From: Pseudeuparius sepicola
Taxonomy: Eukaryota; Arthropoda; Insecta; Coleoptera; Anthribidae
Length of the DNA: 64,000 nt
Assembly (NCBI GenBank): GCA_963920635.1
Contig: OY987307.1
Span: 3,410,001-3,474,000, forward strand
Direction of reading: 5' to 3'
The position numbers and the translations under genes are program-made. Shown here in pieces: positions 11,165 through 22,472 of the stretch (positions are counted from its first letter, which is position 1; the number at the start of each line of letters is the position of its first letter). A model generated the notes under the pieces. The model saw only the letters and a list, made by a program, of their open reading frames with translations. It searched no databases and was not told the origin of the DNA.

Positions 11165-11280
11165 GAAATTTTAAAATGTGATGCTGGTTGCATATACTAC
11201 AGGTGAAGCTTTTCATCATTCATCATTGATTCCAATGAAAGGGTGTGTACGGAGACTCTAGTATGTCCAAATTGATTGTT
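11165..11280 (-). repeat. Inverted-repeat partner of 1425-1530
   Basis: This is the right arm of the inverted pair that brackets Harbinger 1. Between 11066 and 11590 I see no gene. Confidence 0.55.
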
Positions 11281-11590
11281 AGGTTATTGGACATGCAGAA
11301 AATATTCCCCAGAATACTTTTTCAAATATCTCAACAATAAAAAAAAATTCCATTTGTTGAAAATTCTGAACCACACCGCATATCATTATTATTATAAAAT
11401 ATGAGATTCTTTACAGTTAAGGACCGCATGAAGGTAGAATCTGCAAAAAAATTAAAAATATAATTAAAAGAAATTGTCAAAAAATGAATGTTGTAACTTA
11501 ATAAAAATCGATAGGTATGTGGATAGAAAATTGCATGGTAATAGCAAAATATTTTGTATTAATTTAAGAGGGACCCCATGTGGTTTATTC

Positions 11591-11751
11591 ATATTTTAGA
11601 AAGGAAATTAAGGAAACAGACCTCAGTCCCACAATTTCTTTTTAATTCAAAAAAGCTACGGGTTTTGGGAGTTACGAAACCGGTAGCTTTTTTGAATTAA
11701 AAAGAGATTGTGGGACTGAGGTCTGTTTCCTTAATTTCCTTTCTAAAATAT
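11591..11751. repeat. Near-perfect 69-bp hairpin
   Basis: Two 69-base arms (11591-11659 and 11683-11751) are reverse complements with about one mismatch, around a 23-base loop. The arms contain GGAAACAGACCTCAGTCCCA. It has no coding content. It could be a very short foldback transposon or, if transcribed, a hairpin small-RNA precursor. Confidence 0.85.
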
Positions 11752-12391
11752 TTTTTAGATATTTCGACAAATACGTGGTGCTTTTGAATTTTCTTTGTTA
11801 AATGTCAAATTTAACACTTACTTGCAAGTCACGTGATTGCTTTTGAATACCTAATTTCTTATCGTTGTACAAGCAGAATCTGCTGGCAAAGTCACTTTTT
11901 AAATAATTCTCCAAACATAAATATGAAGCAAACTACACTTGATAATACAGATCTTCCCAAACCCAAATAAAACACCAATAATGAGAACGCACACCCAATA
12001 CTTACACCAACACTTCTTGAATGTTTGTCTTCTTCAGAATCTCTGCCACTCAAGCAGTTCTAGTACAAACTGGCAACCTTACTTGCTTTAATTTCTGGAC
12101 AAACCTTTACGGAAATTTAAACTGAAAATAATCGTTCACGAAGACATAATTGAAATCTTAATACCAGGAAGAATTAAGACCTCAAAGCCTGGACAGTACA
12201 ATAAACCATTCACCGCTAGGGATCGTTTGATATTTTCTTTTACTGAATGTACAGTATTGTTATTATGAATGTTTTCACCTTTCAACACCATATCAACACC
12301 CAAAGTTCTTTATAACCCTGATCCTGGGTTATAATTGTTATACCAAAATACTCTAACAATAGTCCCCTTATTTTAAAAATTATAAATTTTG
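11752..12391. other. No gene seen
   Basis: This AT-rich stretch has no ORF of note and no recognised repeat. If 12392-12584 is a host terminal exon, the first few hundred bases leftward from 12391 would be its 3' untranslated region; I did not find a canonical AATAAA there on the minus strand. Confidence 0.5.
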
Positions 12392-12584
12392 CTAACCTTC
12401 TACATCGGGAACCTCTGCCCCTGAATTTTCGGTTGGGGCACCACCAGCATTTGGGTCTGTACCTTTAGAGCATTCGGCATCGTCGGCATTTGGATCCTTC
12501 AAGATGTCTCGGATGGAACGCAACTTCTCATGGTCCTCAACGTTGTCCAGCAAGTTACTGATCAATTCACAGGCTAGCAACCTG
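12392..12584 (-). CDS. Possible terminal exon of an unrecognised gene
   Basis: On the minus strand a pyrimidine-rich acceptor (TTTTTCCAG) near 12584 is followed by an open frame of about 62 codons ending in TAG at 12392. The peptide includes ACELISNLLDNVEDHEKL and an acidic, glycine/proline/asparagine-rich tail. I do not recognise the family. It has no transposon signature and is GC-richer than its neighbours, so it may be the last exon of a host gene whose upstream exons lie beyond the foldback starting at 12640. It could also be a chance frame. Confidence 0.35.
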
Positions 12585-12936
12585 GAAAAAGCGTTATTAG
12601 AAGACGATCTCGACAAAAATCTTAACACATAATATAATACAGTGTGTCCCAATTTGATACTGGACACCTCAGAAATATATAGGCGCGTACAAACCAATGC
12701 AACAAACAGCGCAAAACGTTTGCGAACGTTGCAAAACATGTCGGTTTGGATGGGTGCGCGCTCAGCTCTGCGCGCGCGCGCTCTCTTTTGCGCGCGATTT
12801 GTGTGTTCCCGAGCAGTGTCGGTACATCAAAGGAAATTTGCTTGTTTGTGCGCGTCAGTCTGGACGTTATTAAGGTGTGAGGCGCGCAAATTATACCTAC
12901 GCTTGTTATTATTTGCACTTTTGTAACTATTTGACA

Positions 12937-14917
12937 ATGAATAATCAGTGTCAGTGGAATCGGAATGAGAGTATACAATTAATTGAATTGTATGAACAAA
13001 AGCCTGAATTGTGGAATCCAAATGATAATAATTATCATATGAAGACAATTAAACATGATGCTTGGAATGCAATTGCTGATAAAATTAAGCGTGATGTAGA
13101 GGATGTTAAACAAAAAATGACGTCTTTACTATCCTCATTTCGACGCGAAAAACTGAAGGTAAAGAAAGGCATGGGTACTGGAAAAGGTAAGTAAGAACTT
13201 AAAACATTTTTAGTGATTATATTGATTTGTTTTATCTTTGTAGGACGTGACGATATTTATTTAAGCACGTGGTTTGCTTTCAAAAGCTTTGGCTTCCTTT
13301 TGGATAAGGATAAACCCAAAAACACCATCGAGACTGAAGTCGTAAGTAATTTAACATTTAATGTAGGTATTTTATAGTTTATTACTAATAAAATACATAT
13401 CTTAGCTGAAAATATTCAAATATTTAACAATAATCATCTTGCCAAATAATTCGTCCATTACTCATGAAGTATTCTGCAATTTCTCCTCTAATTTCTTGTG
13501 CATTCATGGAAGATTTTCGTGCAACTTTCCTGAGGTTGAAAAGTGAGGTAGCTCCTGTTTGTTCTCGACGCCATTGTCCCGGTATTATCGTTCCGTTATT
13601 TTCAATATCAAAAGTTCTTGGAGGAGTGTATAAATGTTTTGAAGTTTTACTTTTTCGTAAGAAATTATGTAGATGTATCATAGATGACACAATAAGGGAT
13701 GCTTTCTCAGCCTCTAGAAGCATTGGTTTTCTGAGCACTCTAAACACGGACGATACTATCCCAAAAGCATTTTCTACTATTCTGCGTGCTCTGGATAGTC
13801 GGTAGTTAAACACTCGTTGCATTGAACCCTTTGCATGTACTCCTGCATAAGGTTCCATGATATTTTCATGCAGAGCAAAGGCATCGTCTGCAAGAATCAC
13901 GTACGGTACTAATTTTTGTCGACTAGGAAGAGGTCCAGATTCTGGAATATTTAAATTGTTCCCTTCAAGTCGTTTCCATAAAGAAGTGCTTTTAAAAACT
14001 CCTCCATCAGAAATGCGTCCCTGACACCCGATGTTTGCATATAAAAAATTATAATTTGCGTCTACCAAAGCAAATAAAACAATACTAAAAAATGATTTAT
14101 AATTGAAATATTCGCTTCCACTGTCAATAGGCGCCTGCAGAACTATATGTTTCCCATCCATGGCGCCTAGGCAATGCGGAAAATTCCAAGCTTCTTCAAA
14201 TTCTTTACTATGCTGTAACCATTCATTAGGCGTAGCGGGAAGCTGAAAGAAAAAGATACATTATTCGCATTAATTTTGAACCACCTTGTACAACTAATGC
14301 AGTTGATTTATTTTTCGGAAATCGCCTCAATTTCTTATTTGTTTCAGTTTGAGGAATCTGACGAACAATACAATTCTGAAACAATGAATAATGAAGGGTC
14401 AGTAATTTGTGAATCACAAAATCAGCCAGGAGTAAGTAATGACGATCCTGGTGAGACAGTTGAAGAAACCACTACAGCAACACCGAAGACAACCAAAGCA
14501 TTTATTTCTCCTAAAAGGGGAGTCAAACGTCGAAACACAGGAAACCAGGTGGATCCGAGAGTTGTCGAAGCATACGGCATTCTAAAAGGAATTTCATCAA
14601 AAACCGCAAATAAAGACGAGTGTTCAGCGTATGCTGATTTTGTTGCTTGTAAATTACGAAAATTCGACGACCGCGTACGTGCAATCGTTATGCATAATAT
14701 GAACACTGTAATTTTCAATGCAGAAATGGGCAAATACAATCAAATCAATATGAGTCAACAATCGTATAATTCTCCATCACCACTTTTATCTTCTTCAGAA
14801 AGTTCACAAAACAGTGAACAGTATATACAGTTACAACCAGTTAATATTTCACAGCCATACCATACTAATGAGAATACATTACAGTCCTACATTACTACCT
14901 TTTCCGATACTAATTAA
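12937..14917 (+). CDS. MADF-BESS accessory protein of Harbinger 2 (three exons)
   Basis: The inferred exons are 12937-13186, 13244-13341 and 14348-14917, with GTAAG-type donors and TTGTAG or TTTCAG acceptors. Exons 1-2 encode a MADF (Myb/SANT-like) DNA-binding domain: WNRNESIQLIELYEQKPELW, a KHDAWNAIADKI helix, then LLSSFRREK and STWFAFKSFGFLLD. Exon 3 has an acidic linker, a basic patch (SPKRGVKRR) and a BESS-type motif (YADFVACKLRKFDDRVR). The protein is expected to bind the transposon ends and work with the transposase. Intron 2 contains transposase exon 2 on the other strand. Confidence 0.85.
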
Positions 14918-15406
14918 TATTGCTATTTTATATGCCACTACCGTACAAAATAAAAATTTACTTACCTTTATATAGTCTTTTAATACTTCTGTCAGAGCTT
15001 TACAAACTTCCACAACTATTGTTGAAAGGCTTTGTTTTGATATTTTAAATAAATACATTAAGCTGGTATATGAGTCTCCGGTAGCCAAGAAACGAAGGGT
15101 TACTGCAAGTCTCTCATTAACAGGGATGCTTTGTCTATAGTTTGTATTTTTTTTCATTACTTTGGGTCCAATTAAATTAATCAAAATCTCAAAATCCACT
15201 GAAGACATTCGACAAAAATTTTTGTATTGCCCTGTATCTTCTACAGATAAATCATTTAGTAAATTGGACGCTCTATAACGGGATCTACTTTTAAAGATTG
15301 TTGTCATCCAGCAACGACGAGTTTTCTTCTTTTTCTTTGATTTTAATGCATCACATAGCACAATGAATGAGGCGCATGCAATTTGCAGTTTTTCGTCATC
15401 ACACAT
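13424..15406 (-). CDS. Harbinger 2 DDE transposase (two exons)
   Basis: This is a PIF/Harbinger transposase, in coding order exon 1 15406-14966 and exon 2 14242-13424. The donor is GGTAAG at 14966 and the acceptor CTTTCAG at 14243. Exon 1 encodes the helix-turn-helix region, with NFCRMSSVDFEILI and FLATGDSYTSLMYLFKIS. Exon 2 holds the DDE core: D in GAMDGKH, D in LADDAFAL and E in RIVENAFG. The exon 2 frame is open from the acceptor to the stop at 13424. All key residues are present, so the enzyme could be active. The intron contains MADF exon 3 on the other strand. Confidence 0.88.
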
Positions 15407-16106
15407 TTTTCGACTTCAATTGATAACCACGCGCTGTACGGAAACGTCGACGAACACTGACAAACGGAAAATGTTGCAGTAGTTTGGACGTTATCCGCGC
15501 TGAGCGAAATACTCGTTGCAAAACGTTCGCGAATGTTTTGCGCTGTTTGTTGCATTGGTTTGTACGCGCCTTATGAAGGGCAAGGAAAACAAATGGTCTT
15601 TATTTTTTTATTGGTAGTACCAAGGGAGAGTATCTCATAGCCGGTGGTATTTGGATGGGGTAATTACTTCATGGCCTGCTATGATTTTTTAAAATAGCAA
15701 ATTTTCAAGAAACCCTATTAGGGATTTTTTACGACAAAATGTTATTAAGAAAACTTGTTCAGAATGAAAAACTGAGTAGACTCGCAAAATTTCAAAAGGC
15801 TAGGCCTACTTTCATTTTTAGATTTATCTCTCACTTTTTTCAGAAGTGTCCTTTCTGGAGCTTTCACGTCAAAATTTTATTTTTTCACGATGATCACGGT
15901 TCCTTAATAATATTTTGACGTGAAAGCTCCAGAAAGGATACATTTCTAAGAAAAAAGTGGGAGAAAAAGGCGAAAAAGCTAAAAATCAAAGTAGGCCTAG
16001 ACTTTTGAAATTTTGCAATTCTACTCAGTTTTTCATTCTGAACAAGTTTTCTTAATAACATTTTGTCGTAAAAAAATGCCTAATAGGGTTTCTTGAAAAT
16101 TAGCTA

Positions 16107-17685
16107 CACTGGCGAGCAAAAAATTTAGGTCACTTAGGAAATTGCAAATAATTTTAGAAAAAAAATATTTAGGGTATCTTTGGTCTAGTAGGCGGTTAAT
16201 CATTTGTTTGCCGAGACATGCTATCTGTCATATTTGATATCTGTCACTTATTGCTACCGTGTTTACGTCTTCTATGAAATAACGCGTATTCGGCTTAATT
16301 AAAAATTCATACTTTGTTGAGTAATTTTCAGTTTAGTGTTAAATTCCATCTGTACAACCTATCAGTCGTTCGGTGTATTGTTTGTGAAATTCATTTTAAC
16401 AAGTCATAATGCCTCTAGATCCTGTTACTGTGGCAAGAATTGTAGCAATGATACAAGATGGTCGAGGACAACGTGAAACTGCAAGAATTTTTGGTAAGAG
16501 CCTTTGTGCTGTTCAAAATGTGTATCGGCGCTATCAGGAGACTGGCCTGATAACCAGAAAGCCAGGATCCGGGAGAAAAAAAGTCACCACTCCAAGAGAT
16601 GACCGTTTTTTGGTGTTCACAAGTTTACGGAATAGAACAGCTTCTGCGGTTTCGTTGCGAAATCACCTTCACGAGGTGAGAAATGTTAATGTTAGCGAAT
16701 GGACCGTCAGAAGAAGACTTCGTGCCGCCGGATTATCTTGTAGAAGGATGGCTACAGGACCACCGTTGCAACGTCGACATCGAGTTGCAAGATTAGCTTT
16801 TGCCAGAAATCACTTGGCATGGAACAATAATGACTGGAGCAAGGTACTGTTTTCAGATGAGTCCCGTTTTTGCCTCACTGGGTCAGACGGACGTCGGCGA
16901 GTATGGAGAAGACCCGGAGAAAGATATGCCCCAGTTTGTATTGACGAGCGACTTCCATTTAGTGGTGGGTCAGTTATGGTTTGGGCAGGAGTCACTTCAC
17001 AAGCACGCATGGAGTTAGTTTTTGTACAGAATGGGTCCCTGACAGCACACAGGTATATCACGGAAATTCTGGAAGATCATGTTATGCCTTTCATGATCAC
17101 TATGGATGATCATGGCATTTTTATGCAAGATAATGCTAGACCCCACGCAGCCAATGTTGTCAGAGAGTATTTAGATGAGATAGGAATCAGGCGGTTTGAT
17201 TGGCCAGCACTCAGTCCAGACATGAATCCCATCGAACACGTCTGGGATAAGTTAGGACGACGTATCCGAAGCCATACACCAGCTCCAAGGACTGCCCAGG
17301 AGCTGAGAGAGTTGCTATTGCAGGAGTGGAATAACATCGACCAGAATGCAATCCTTAATTTAATTGAAAGTATGCCTCGCCGACTTCAAGCAGTCATTAA
17401 CGCAAGAGGGGGGAATACACGTTACTAATAATCATTTTTTTCCAATAATGTTAAGTTTCACTTATTTCTTTACTTCAAATAACATTCACTTCAAGGCAAA
17501 TTTTGTTACTTTTTTAGAATAAATCATGAAAACTAAAATAAAGCGCTTCAATTCAATATTGCATACTAAATTTAGCTTATAAAATACACTAGGATAATTT
17601 ACATTATGCAAATATAAGAATGAAACCGAAAATTAAAAAAATATATCACAATTTCAAGATGACCTAAATTTTTTGCTCGCCAGTG
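16107..17685 (+). mobile_element. Tc1/mariner element (complete)
   Basis: This 1579-bp element has terminal repeats CACTGGCGAGCAAAAAATTT and its complement, with TA duplicated on both sides (16105-16106, 17686-17687). One intact transposase lies inside. The palindrome of foldback A confirms the empty site: removing the element and one TA restores the arm symmetry. Confidence 0.95.
16409..17428 (+). CDS. Tc1-type transposase, DD34E
   Basis: This 339-residue intact ORF is the enzyme that cuts the element out and inserts it at TA. The N-terminus has paired helix-turn-helix DNA-binding modules (VARIVAMIQDGRGQRETARI, and a second before RRRLRAAGL), joined by a GRKK basic patch. The catalytic triad is D in FSDESRF, D in MQDNARPHAA and E in SPDMNPIEHVWD, with 34 residues between the second D and the E. 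The length is normal for Tc1. There are no stops or frameshifts, so it is a good candidate for an active element. Confidence 0.96.
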   Translation: MPLDPVTVARIVAMIQDGRGQRETARIFGKSLCAVQNVYRRYQETGLITRKPGSGRKKVTTPRDDRFLVFTSLRNRTASAVSLRNHLHEVRNVNVSEWTVRRRLRAAGLSCRRMATGPPLQRRHRVARLAFARNHLAWNNNDWSKVLFSDESRFCLTGSDGRRRVWRRPGERYAPVCIDERLPFSGGSVMVWAGVTSQARMELVFVQNGSLTAHRYITEILEDHVMPFMITMDDHGIFMQDNARPHAANVVREYLDEIGIRRFDWPALSPDMNPIEHVWDKLGRRIRSHTPAPRTAQELRELLLQEWNNIDQNAILNLIESMPRRLQAVINARGGNTRY

Positions 17686-17852
17686 TATTTTAAAAAATCA
17701 TAGCAGGCCATTAAATAATTACCCCATCCAAATACCACTGCCTATGAGATACTCTCCCTTGGGACTACCAATAAAAAAATAGAGACCATTTGTTTTCCTT
17801 GTCCTTCATATAGTTCTGAGTTGTCCAGTATCAAATTGGGACACACTGTATG

Positions 17853-18576
17853 CAGTTTGTCCCAGGATAAGTGAAACGAGAGTTGTAAAAGACCAAAAAT
17901 TTTCGAGTTCGAATTTGGCCATTTGGGGTCCAGGCCTGCTTGCCTGGAAAATAATTTTCACCATATTTTTAATTTTGAAAAATAAAGTAGACCCTGACAG
18001 GAACGATTTATTTATTTTCTGTGTAGGTTAAGGCCCTTTCTAGACAAGATATCGAAAAAATTCATTAGAAAAAATTGCTTAGAATTGAAAACTATGACCA
18101 TGTGTCAATTTTCAAAATAATTGGCCTACTTTGATTTTCATTTTCATAAAGACATTATTTCAAACAAATCATTGAGTCCAAATTTCGCAGTCTTGCACAC
18201 TTTTTTATTCTGAATAACTTTTTCTAATGAAATTTTTCGATATTTTAAACGACAAGGATAGTTCACCTACTTATAGTAAATAAAGTGGAAAAAAATCAAA
18301 GTAGGCCAATTATTTTGAAAATTGACACAGGGCCATAGTTTTCAATTATAAGCAACTTTTTCTAATGAAATTTTTCGATATCTTGTTGAGAAAGGGCACT
18401 TAACCTACACAGATAATAAATAAATCGTTCCTGTCAGGGATTACTTTATTTTTCAAAATTAAAAAAATGGTAAAATATTTTCTAGGCAAGCAGGCCTGGA
18501 CCCCAAATGGCCAAATTCAAATTCGAAAATTTTTGGTCTTTTACACCTCTCGTTTCACTTATCCTGGGACCCACTG
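17853..18576. mobile_element. Foldback element B
   Basis: This ~724-bp palindrome has arms beginning CAGT..GTCCCAGGATAAGT on the left and the complement on the right. It abuts foldback A with only the target bases between them; the left flank reads TG where TA is expected. Arms include GGCCTACTTTGATTTT and TTTTTCTAATGAAATTTTTC near the centre. No gene. Confidence 0.85.
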
Positions 18577-18696
18577 TATAAGTAGCATTGAGTGGAAAAT
18601 GAACATTCTGTGCATTCTGTTTAGTTTTTTATTTTAAATATGAACAAGTGGGTATTAAACTTAAAACAGATATTAACAAAATATTCCGTATATCTA

Positions 18697-19933
18697 CAGG
18701 GTGTCTACTTTTAAGTGTATACAAATCGATAAAAAATGTATTTTGTGAGATATTTTCAAAAACCTTTTTTTGTTCGAAAGGTCTTCAAAAAACGCTTCTT
18801 TTGACGTTTTTACCTTTGTCAAAATGCAAATCCAGGGACGGCTACGATTTTTTTATACCCCGATTTTCGCAAAAACCATTTAGCGATTTTTTTTATTTAA
18901 AATCGGACCCCACAGCGTTAATCAGAACACCCAAAAACCCCTATATACTAAATTTGAATAAAAAATATACAGGGAGTTCTATTCTGCAAAGTGTCAAAGT
19001 TGAGCAAAATAGAAATTTTAAAGGCACCTGCAAAGTCAAGTGTGCCATGGAATCCCCTCAAAACAGTTAAATGGTTAATAGGACCACTCAAGGTGTTGGT
19101 GTGCAAAGGTCCAATTCAAAATATACAGAATGTTCTTATCTGTGTCATCTCAAAATGCTGAATTTTTATGAAACTTTATACAGGATCATTGAAAAAATAT
19201 TGATAAACACAAAAGTAATGTATTTCTTTACAAAATGCCAACTAACAAATAAAAACAATTTAAATTATTGGACCTTACTCTCTTACTCAACAAAGTCACT
19301 GTCTAAGATGATACATTTTCTGTGCGTTTCCTGTTGTGGCACACCAGCCACCTTAACTGATATGGACTTACTGACTGGCAGACTTCTGTATTTTTTAGAT
19401 TTAGTTCGTTTATAGTGTGTGTAGCGGTTTTGGTATACTCGATTTTTGGCCAGTATAAAGTTCCAAAAATTCAGTAATTTGAGATGGCACAGATAAAAAC
19501 ACTCTGTATATTTTGTATTGGATCTTTGCACACCAATACCTTGAGTGGTCCTATTGACCATTCAACTGTTTTGAGGGGATTCCATGGCACTCTTGACTTG
19601 GCAGATGCCTTTAAAATTCCTATTTTGCTCAACTTTGACACCCTGCAGAATGGAACTCCCTGTATATTTTTTATTCAAATTTGGTATAGGGGTTTCGGGG
19701 TGTTCTGATTAACGCTGTGGGGTCAGATTGTAAATAAAAAAATCGCTAAATGGTTTTTGTAAAAATCGGGGGAATAAAAAAATCGCAGCCGGCCCTGGAT
19801 TTGCATTTTGAAAATGGCAGAAAGGTCAAAAGAAGCGGTTTTTGAAGGCCTTTCGAACAAAAAAAGGTTTTTGAAAATATCTCACAAAATACATTTTTTA
19901 TCGATTTCTATACACTTCAAAGTAGACACCCTG
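18697..19933. mobile_element. Foldback element C
   Basis: This 1237-bp palindrome runs from CAGGGTGTCTACTTTTAAGT to its diverged complement, with TA on both sides. Its inner arm (TTAATCAGAACACCC, AGGGAGTTCTATTCTGCA) is shared with the foldback at 39403-52372, so the two belong to one family. ORFs inside are fortuitous because they read through palindromic arms on both strands. Confidence 0.88.
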
Positions 19934-19935
19934 TA

Positions 19936-20549
19936 TACTTATTCATTAACAATGTCAAATGATATATTGGTAGTTTTGTATCTGTACTCATTGCAGCTTG
20001 ACATATGTATTATCAAGGGGGTTATGACTCTGATAACGATCATGAGTAATAATAGGTAAATTGAAAAAAGTAAGGTTATGTTGTACAATTTTTGTTCATA
20101 ATTTTACGTCTTCTCACTTCCTCTCCTAATTCCGACGACCCACCCATGAGTATGGTCTGAGACCTTGTTATTTATTCGTCGTTTGCCATGACATAACACA
20201 TTAACAATAAAAAAGTCAAACTGGAAGCACAAGAACAACAAAAACCTAGACAAGTAGACAATTCTATTTTACAATAAATATTCAATTTGTCCTCCTTGTT
20301 CACAATGCAGCACGTTTTCTTAAATTGTTTATGGCTCGTCTAATATCCCTTCGTCATCATTTATATTTGAGGAATAATAAATTTGAATCCTTATGCTTTT
20401 CTTCATGTGAAAATGATACACAATGTTTGTTGCGATAACAAAAGAAATTGAACAGTACATAAGTTCAGAGACATTTAAAAAAGCCCCATAATCTGTAGGT
20501 ACTGCCAAATATCTTTATAAAAAATATTCCAATACACCCTACTTATACG
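19936..20549. other. No gene seen
   Basis: This AT-rich sequence lies between foldback C and the pogo-like fragment. I found no ORF, repeat or RNA gene that I can support. Confidence 0.5.
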
Positions 20550-20900
20550 GTGTACAAAGCTAAACACCTTTATGAAGGCTGGAAGGAGGGCGGATTACCA
20601 GGAGCAATGTACAACAGGTCTTCAAAGGGTTGGTTTGATTCTGAATTGTTTGACGATTGGTTCCGAAAATTTGAAGGGACCGCGGTTGAGGGGCTTGGGG
20701 AACGCGAAAAGAACAATATTTTAGCATGCGGCCTAGTTCCCTTCAATCCCGATGCTGATAACAAGAAAAGAGCCTACTACACGGAGGCAGGAAACAAGGC
20801 AGAAACTTCAATGAGTGCAGTGCTTGTAGATTGTCTACACCAACAAGCAAAAATCCATGTGTTGATGGATGTGGATATATATCTACAGGTTTCCATATAG
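20550..20900 (+). pseudogene. Pogo/Tigger-type transposase fragment
   Basis: The peptide contains MYNRSSKGWFDSELFDDWF, the pattern around the second catalytic region of DDE_1 (pogo/jerky-like) transposases, then jumps to ILACGLVPFNPDADNKK, which is normally well C-terminal. The section carrying the remaining catalytic aspartates is missing, so this is an internally deleted remnant. It runs straight into the first unit of the tandem array, whose units may derive from the tail of the same gene. Confidence 0.6.
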
Positions 20901-20983
20901 TAGTTAATAAAGTTTAATTAATTTTATTTTGTGAAACCGTTTAATCCCCGCAACCAAAATGTATTCCAAGTTCTAACCAAAAC

Positions 20984-21370
20984 ATGATGTGGAAAAAAAA
21001 AACACTACTTCAGCGAAAATTAGAAGAGAAGAGGTTTTGGGATGCCTGGGGTAAAGGAGAACCGGAGGAAAATGAACTTCAGCAAGATGTAGAGATGTCG
21101 GAGGTCTTAGGACAAAAGTTGGAGGAAGAGAAACAACAAGAGATACCTAACGAAGAATACTTAGACACGTGGGGCAACGAAGGATATGGAATATATAAAC
21201 TAAACCTGGAGGGCAGGGACATCCTCCGACAACCAAGCTTGCTCTCCAAGAAGCAGAAGACGAAAATTAAAAAGTACGAAGATAGTGTTCGCATGGAAAA
21301 TATAGTATGTAGTAAAAAAACATTTGTTAATATCGATAATACAAAATTGTATTATTCTTCAAAATTTTAA
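20984..21370 (+). CDS. Charged hypothetical ORF, array copy 1
   Basis: This 128-codon frame is rich in E, K and Q, with RKLEEKRFWDAWGKGEPEE and LGQKLEEEKQQEIPNEEYLD. It looks like a charged, partly helical tail and has no known domain that I can name. Four copies occur in the tandem array. Copies differ by a few substitutions, small indels and one premature stop, so selection on the frame is doubtful. It may be the C-terminal tail of a pogo-like transposase. Confidence 0.4.
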   Translation: MMWKKKTLLQRKLEEKRFWDAWGKGEPEENELQQDVEMSEVLGQKLEEEKQQEIPNEEYLDTWGNEGYGIYKLNLEGRDILRQPSLLSKKQKTKIKKYEDSVRMENIVCSKKTFVNIDNTKLYYSSKF

Positions 21371-22244
21371 AAACATGTAAGTACATGGAGTCATATTGGA
21401 AGTGAATGTGAATAATTGTCCCAATATTAATATTTAATTAATAATAATTGCTCCCTGCCTCATTCCATGTATATTTTTGAATGTGTCGTTATTTGCAGAA
21501 TATCTGAAGTAGTATTTTTACATTATTTAGCAAAAATATTAATGTTAAGCAAAAATCCATGTGTTGATGGATGTGGATATACAGGGTGGTTCACTTTTAT
21601 GTGGTAGGACTTTAACATTAGATAGAAAAAGATAATCTAAAATGAAAATTTTATATCAACATATATCGGGGAAAGCTTAGTTTCCGAGATACAGGGCGTT
21701 GAAGTGTTGGAAAAAATATGAAGTATTTTTTACACTGTCCGAACCAGTGGAGATATTTAAACCAAATTTGATGTGTAGTACCACCTTTTTGACTACGATA
21801 TTTAGTGATAATATGAAGGTCCTGAAATAACCAGTGGTGGAGTTATGGGTTTTCACTATCACTAAATTTAAAAAGTAATTAGTACGGACCTGTCTCACAT
21901 CAACGTAATTTTTTTTTTCGTAAAGTTCTTTCAATTCTCTACAAAAAGTGTATCTTGACATTTTTTTGTATCTGCCACGGTTGTGTAGTAAATAAATTAT
22001 TTCGTTTCCATCTCAGCCTTTTTTGCCTAAAAATGTGTTTTCTAAGATTATTGATAAATATCGCAAATAACAGAAATTAATTACGGAACACTTATCGGAT
22101 TCAGCTATTTTATTTTTAATTTTATGGAAACAATTTTAAAAATAAACTGGCACTTGGTTTGAGGTACATTACTTTATTATCATTTTAACATTTTTATCAA
22201 ATCTAGTATTATTTCTTAATAATTTTTATAACTCTAAATTTGTA

Positions 22245-22455
22245 GAATTCTAAATTATACCACGACGAGTAAAACATGATTCTTCCGCCCATAAAATGTT
22301 ATTTAAAAATTGTCTTATTTCCTTTGACTACAAAATCCATCGGCAAAATACTAATGTCCTTTCTGCATCGCCGTACTGGTGAAGATAAGTGTGCCATGGA
22401 AAAGAAAATCTTATTGACAGTTAATAATACAATAATCTGTCATCCAGTAGATGAA
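22245..22455 (-). pseudogene. Inverted transposase fragment
   Basis: Read on the minus strand this matches part of the transposase gene near 22877-22995 (GCCGATGGATTTTG, TTTTACTCGTCGTGG). It is a short duplicated piece joined to the left terminal repeat. The same junction appears at 1-210. Confidence 0.8.
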
Positions 22456-22472
22456 CGTAGCAGCGCCGCAGT

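Larger units (their letters stand above)
12681..15571. mobile_element. PIF/Harbinger transposon 2 (complete)
   Basis: The terminal inverted repeats begin AGGCGCGTACAAACCAATGC and extend at least 35 bp. The 3-bp duplication TAT lies at 12678-12680 and 15572-15574. It is 2891 bp and carries a plus-strand MADF-BESS gene and a minus-strand transposase, both with open exons, so it may be autonomous. Confidence 0.9.
12640..17848. mobile_element. Foldback element A, carrying Harbinger 2 and a Tc1
   Basis: The ends are CAGTGTGTCCCAATTTGATA and its complement, flanked by TA. The two arms are inverted copies through AGATAT..GAAGG.CAAGGAAAAC and on to a centre near 15880. Harbinger 2 interrupts the left arm at a duplicated TAT and the Tc1 element interrupts the right arm at a duplicated TA. 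With both removed the element is about 0.7 kb and almost wholly palindromic. It has no gene of its own, so it is presumably moved by a transposase in trans. Confidence 0.85.

Noticed and set aside
12622..12978. Overlapping ORFs across the foldback A / Harbinger 2 junction
   Set aside because: They cross transposon ends and fuse unrelated sequences. Only the part at 12392-12584 is kept as a candidate exon.
18648..19708. Several ORFs over 70 codons in foldback C
   Set aside because: They read through both arms of one palindrome and mirror each other, so they carry no independent coding evidence.
21677..21961. 94-codon ORF in the mariner-like terminal repeats (also 23852-24136)
   Set aside because: It is the same sequence in both inverted repeats, has no domain and contains no transposase motif. 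In the 1-874 copy an indel disrupts the frame.
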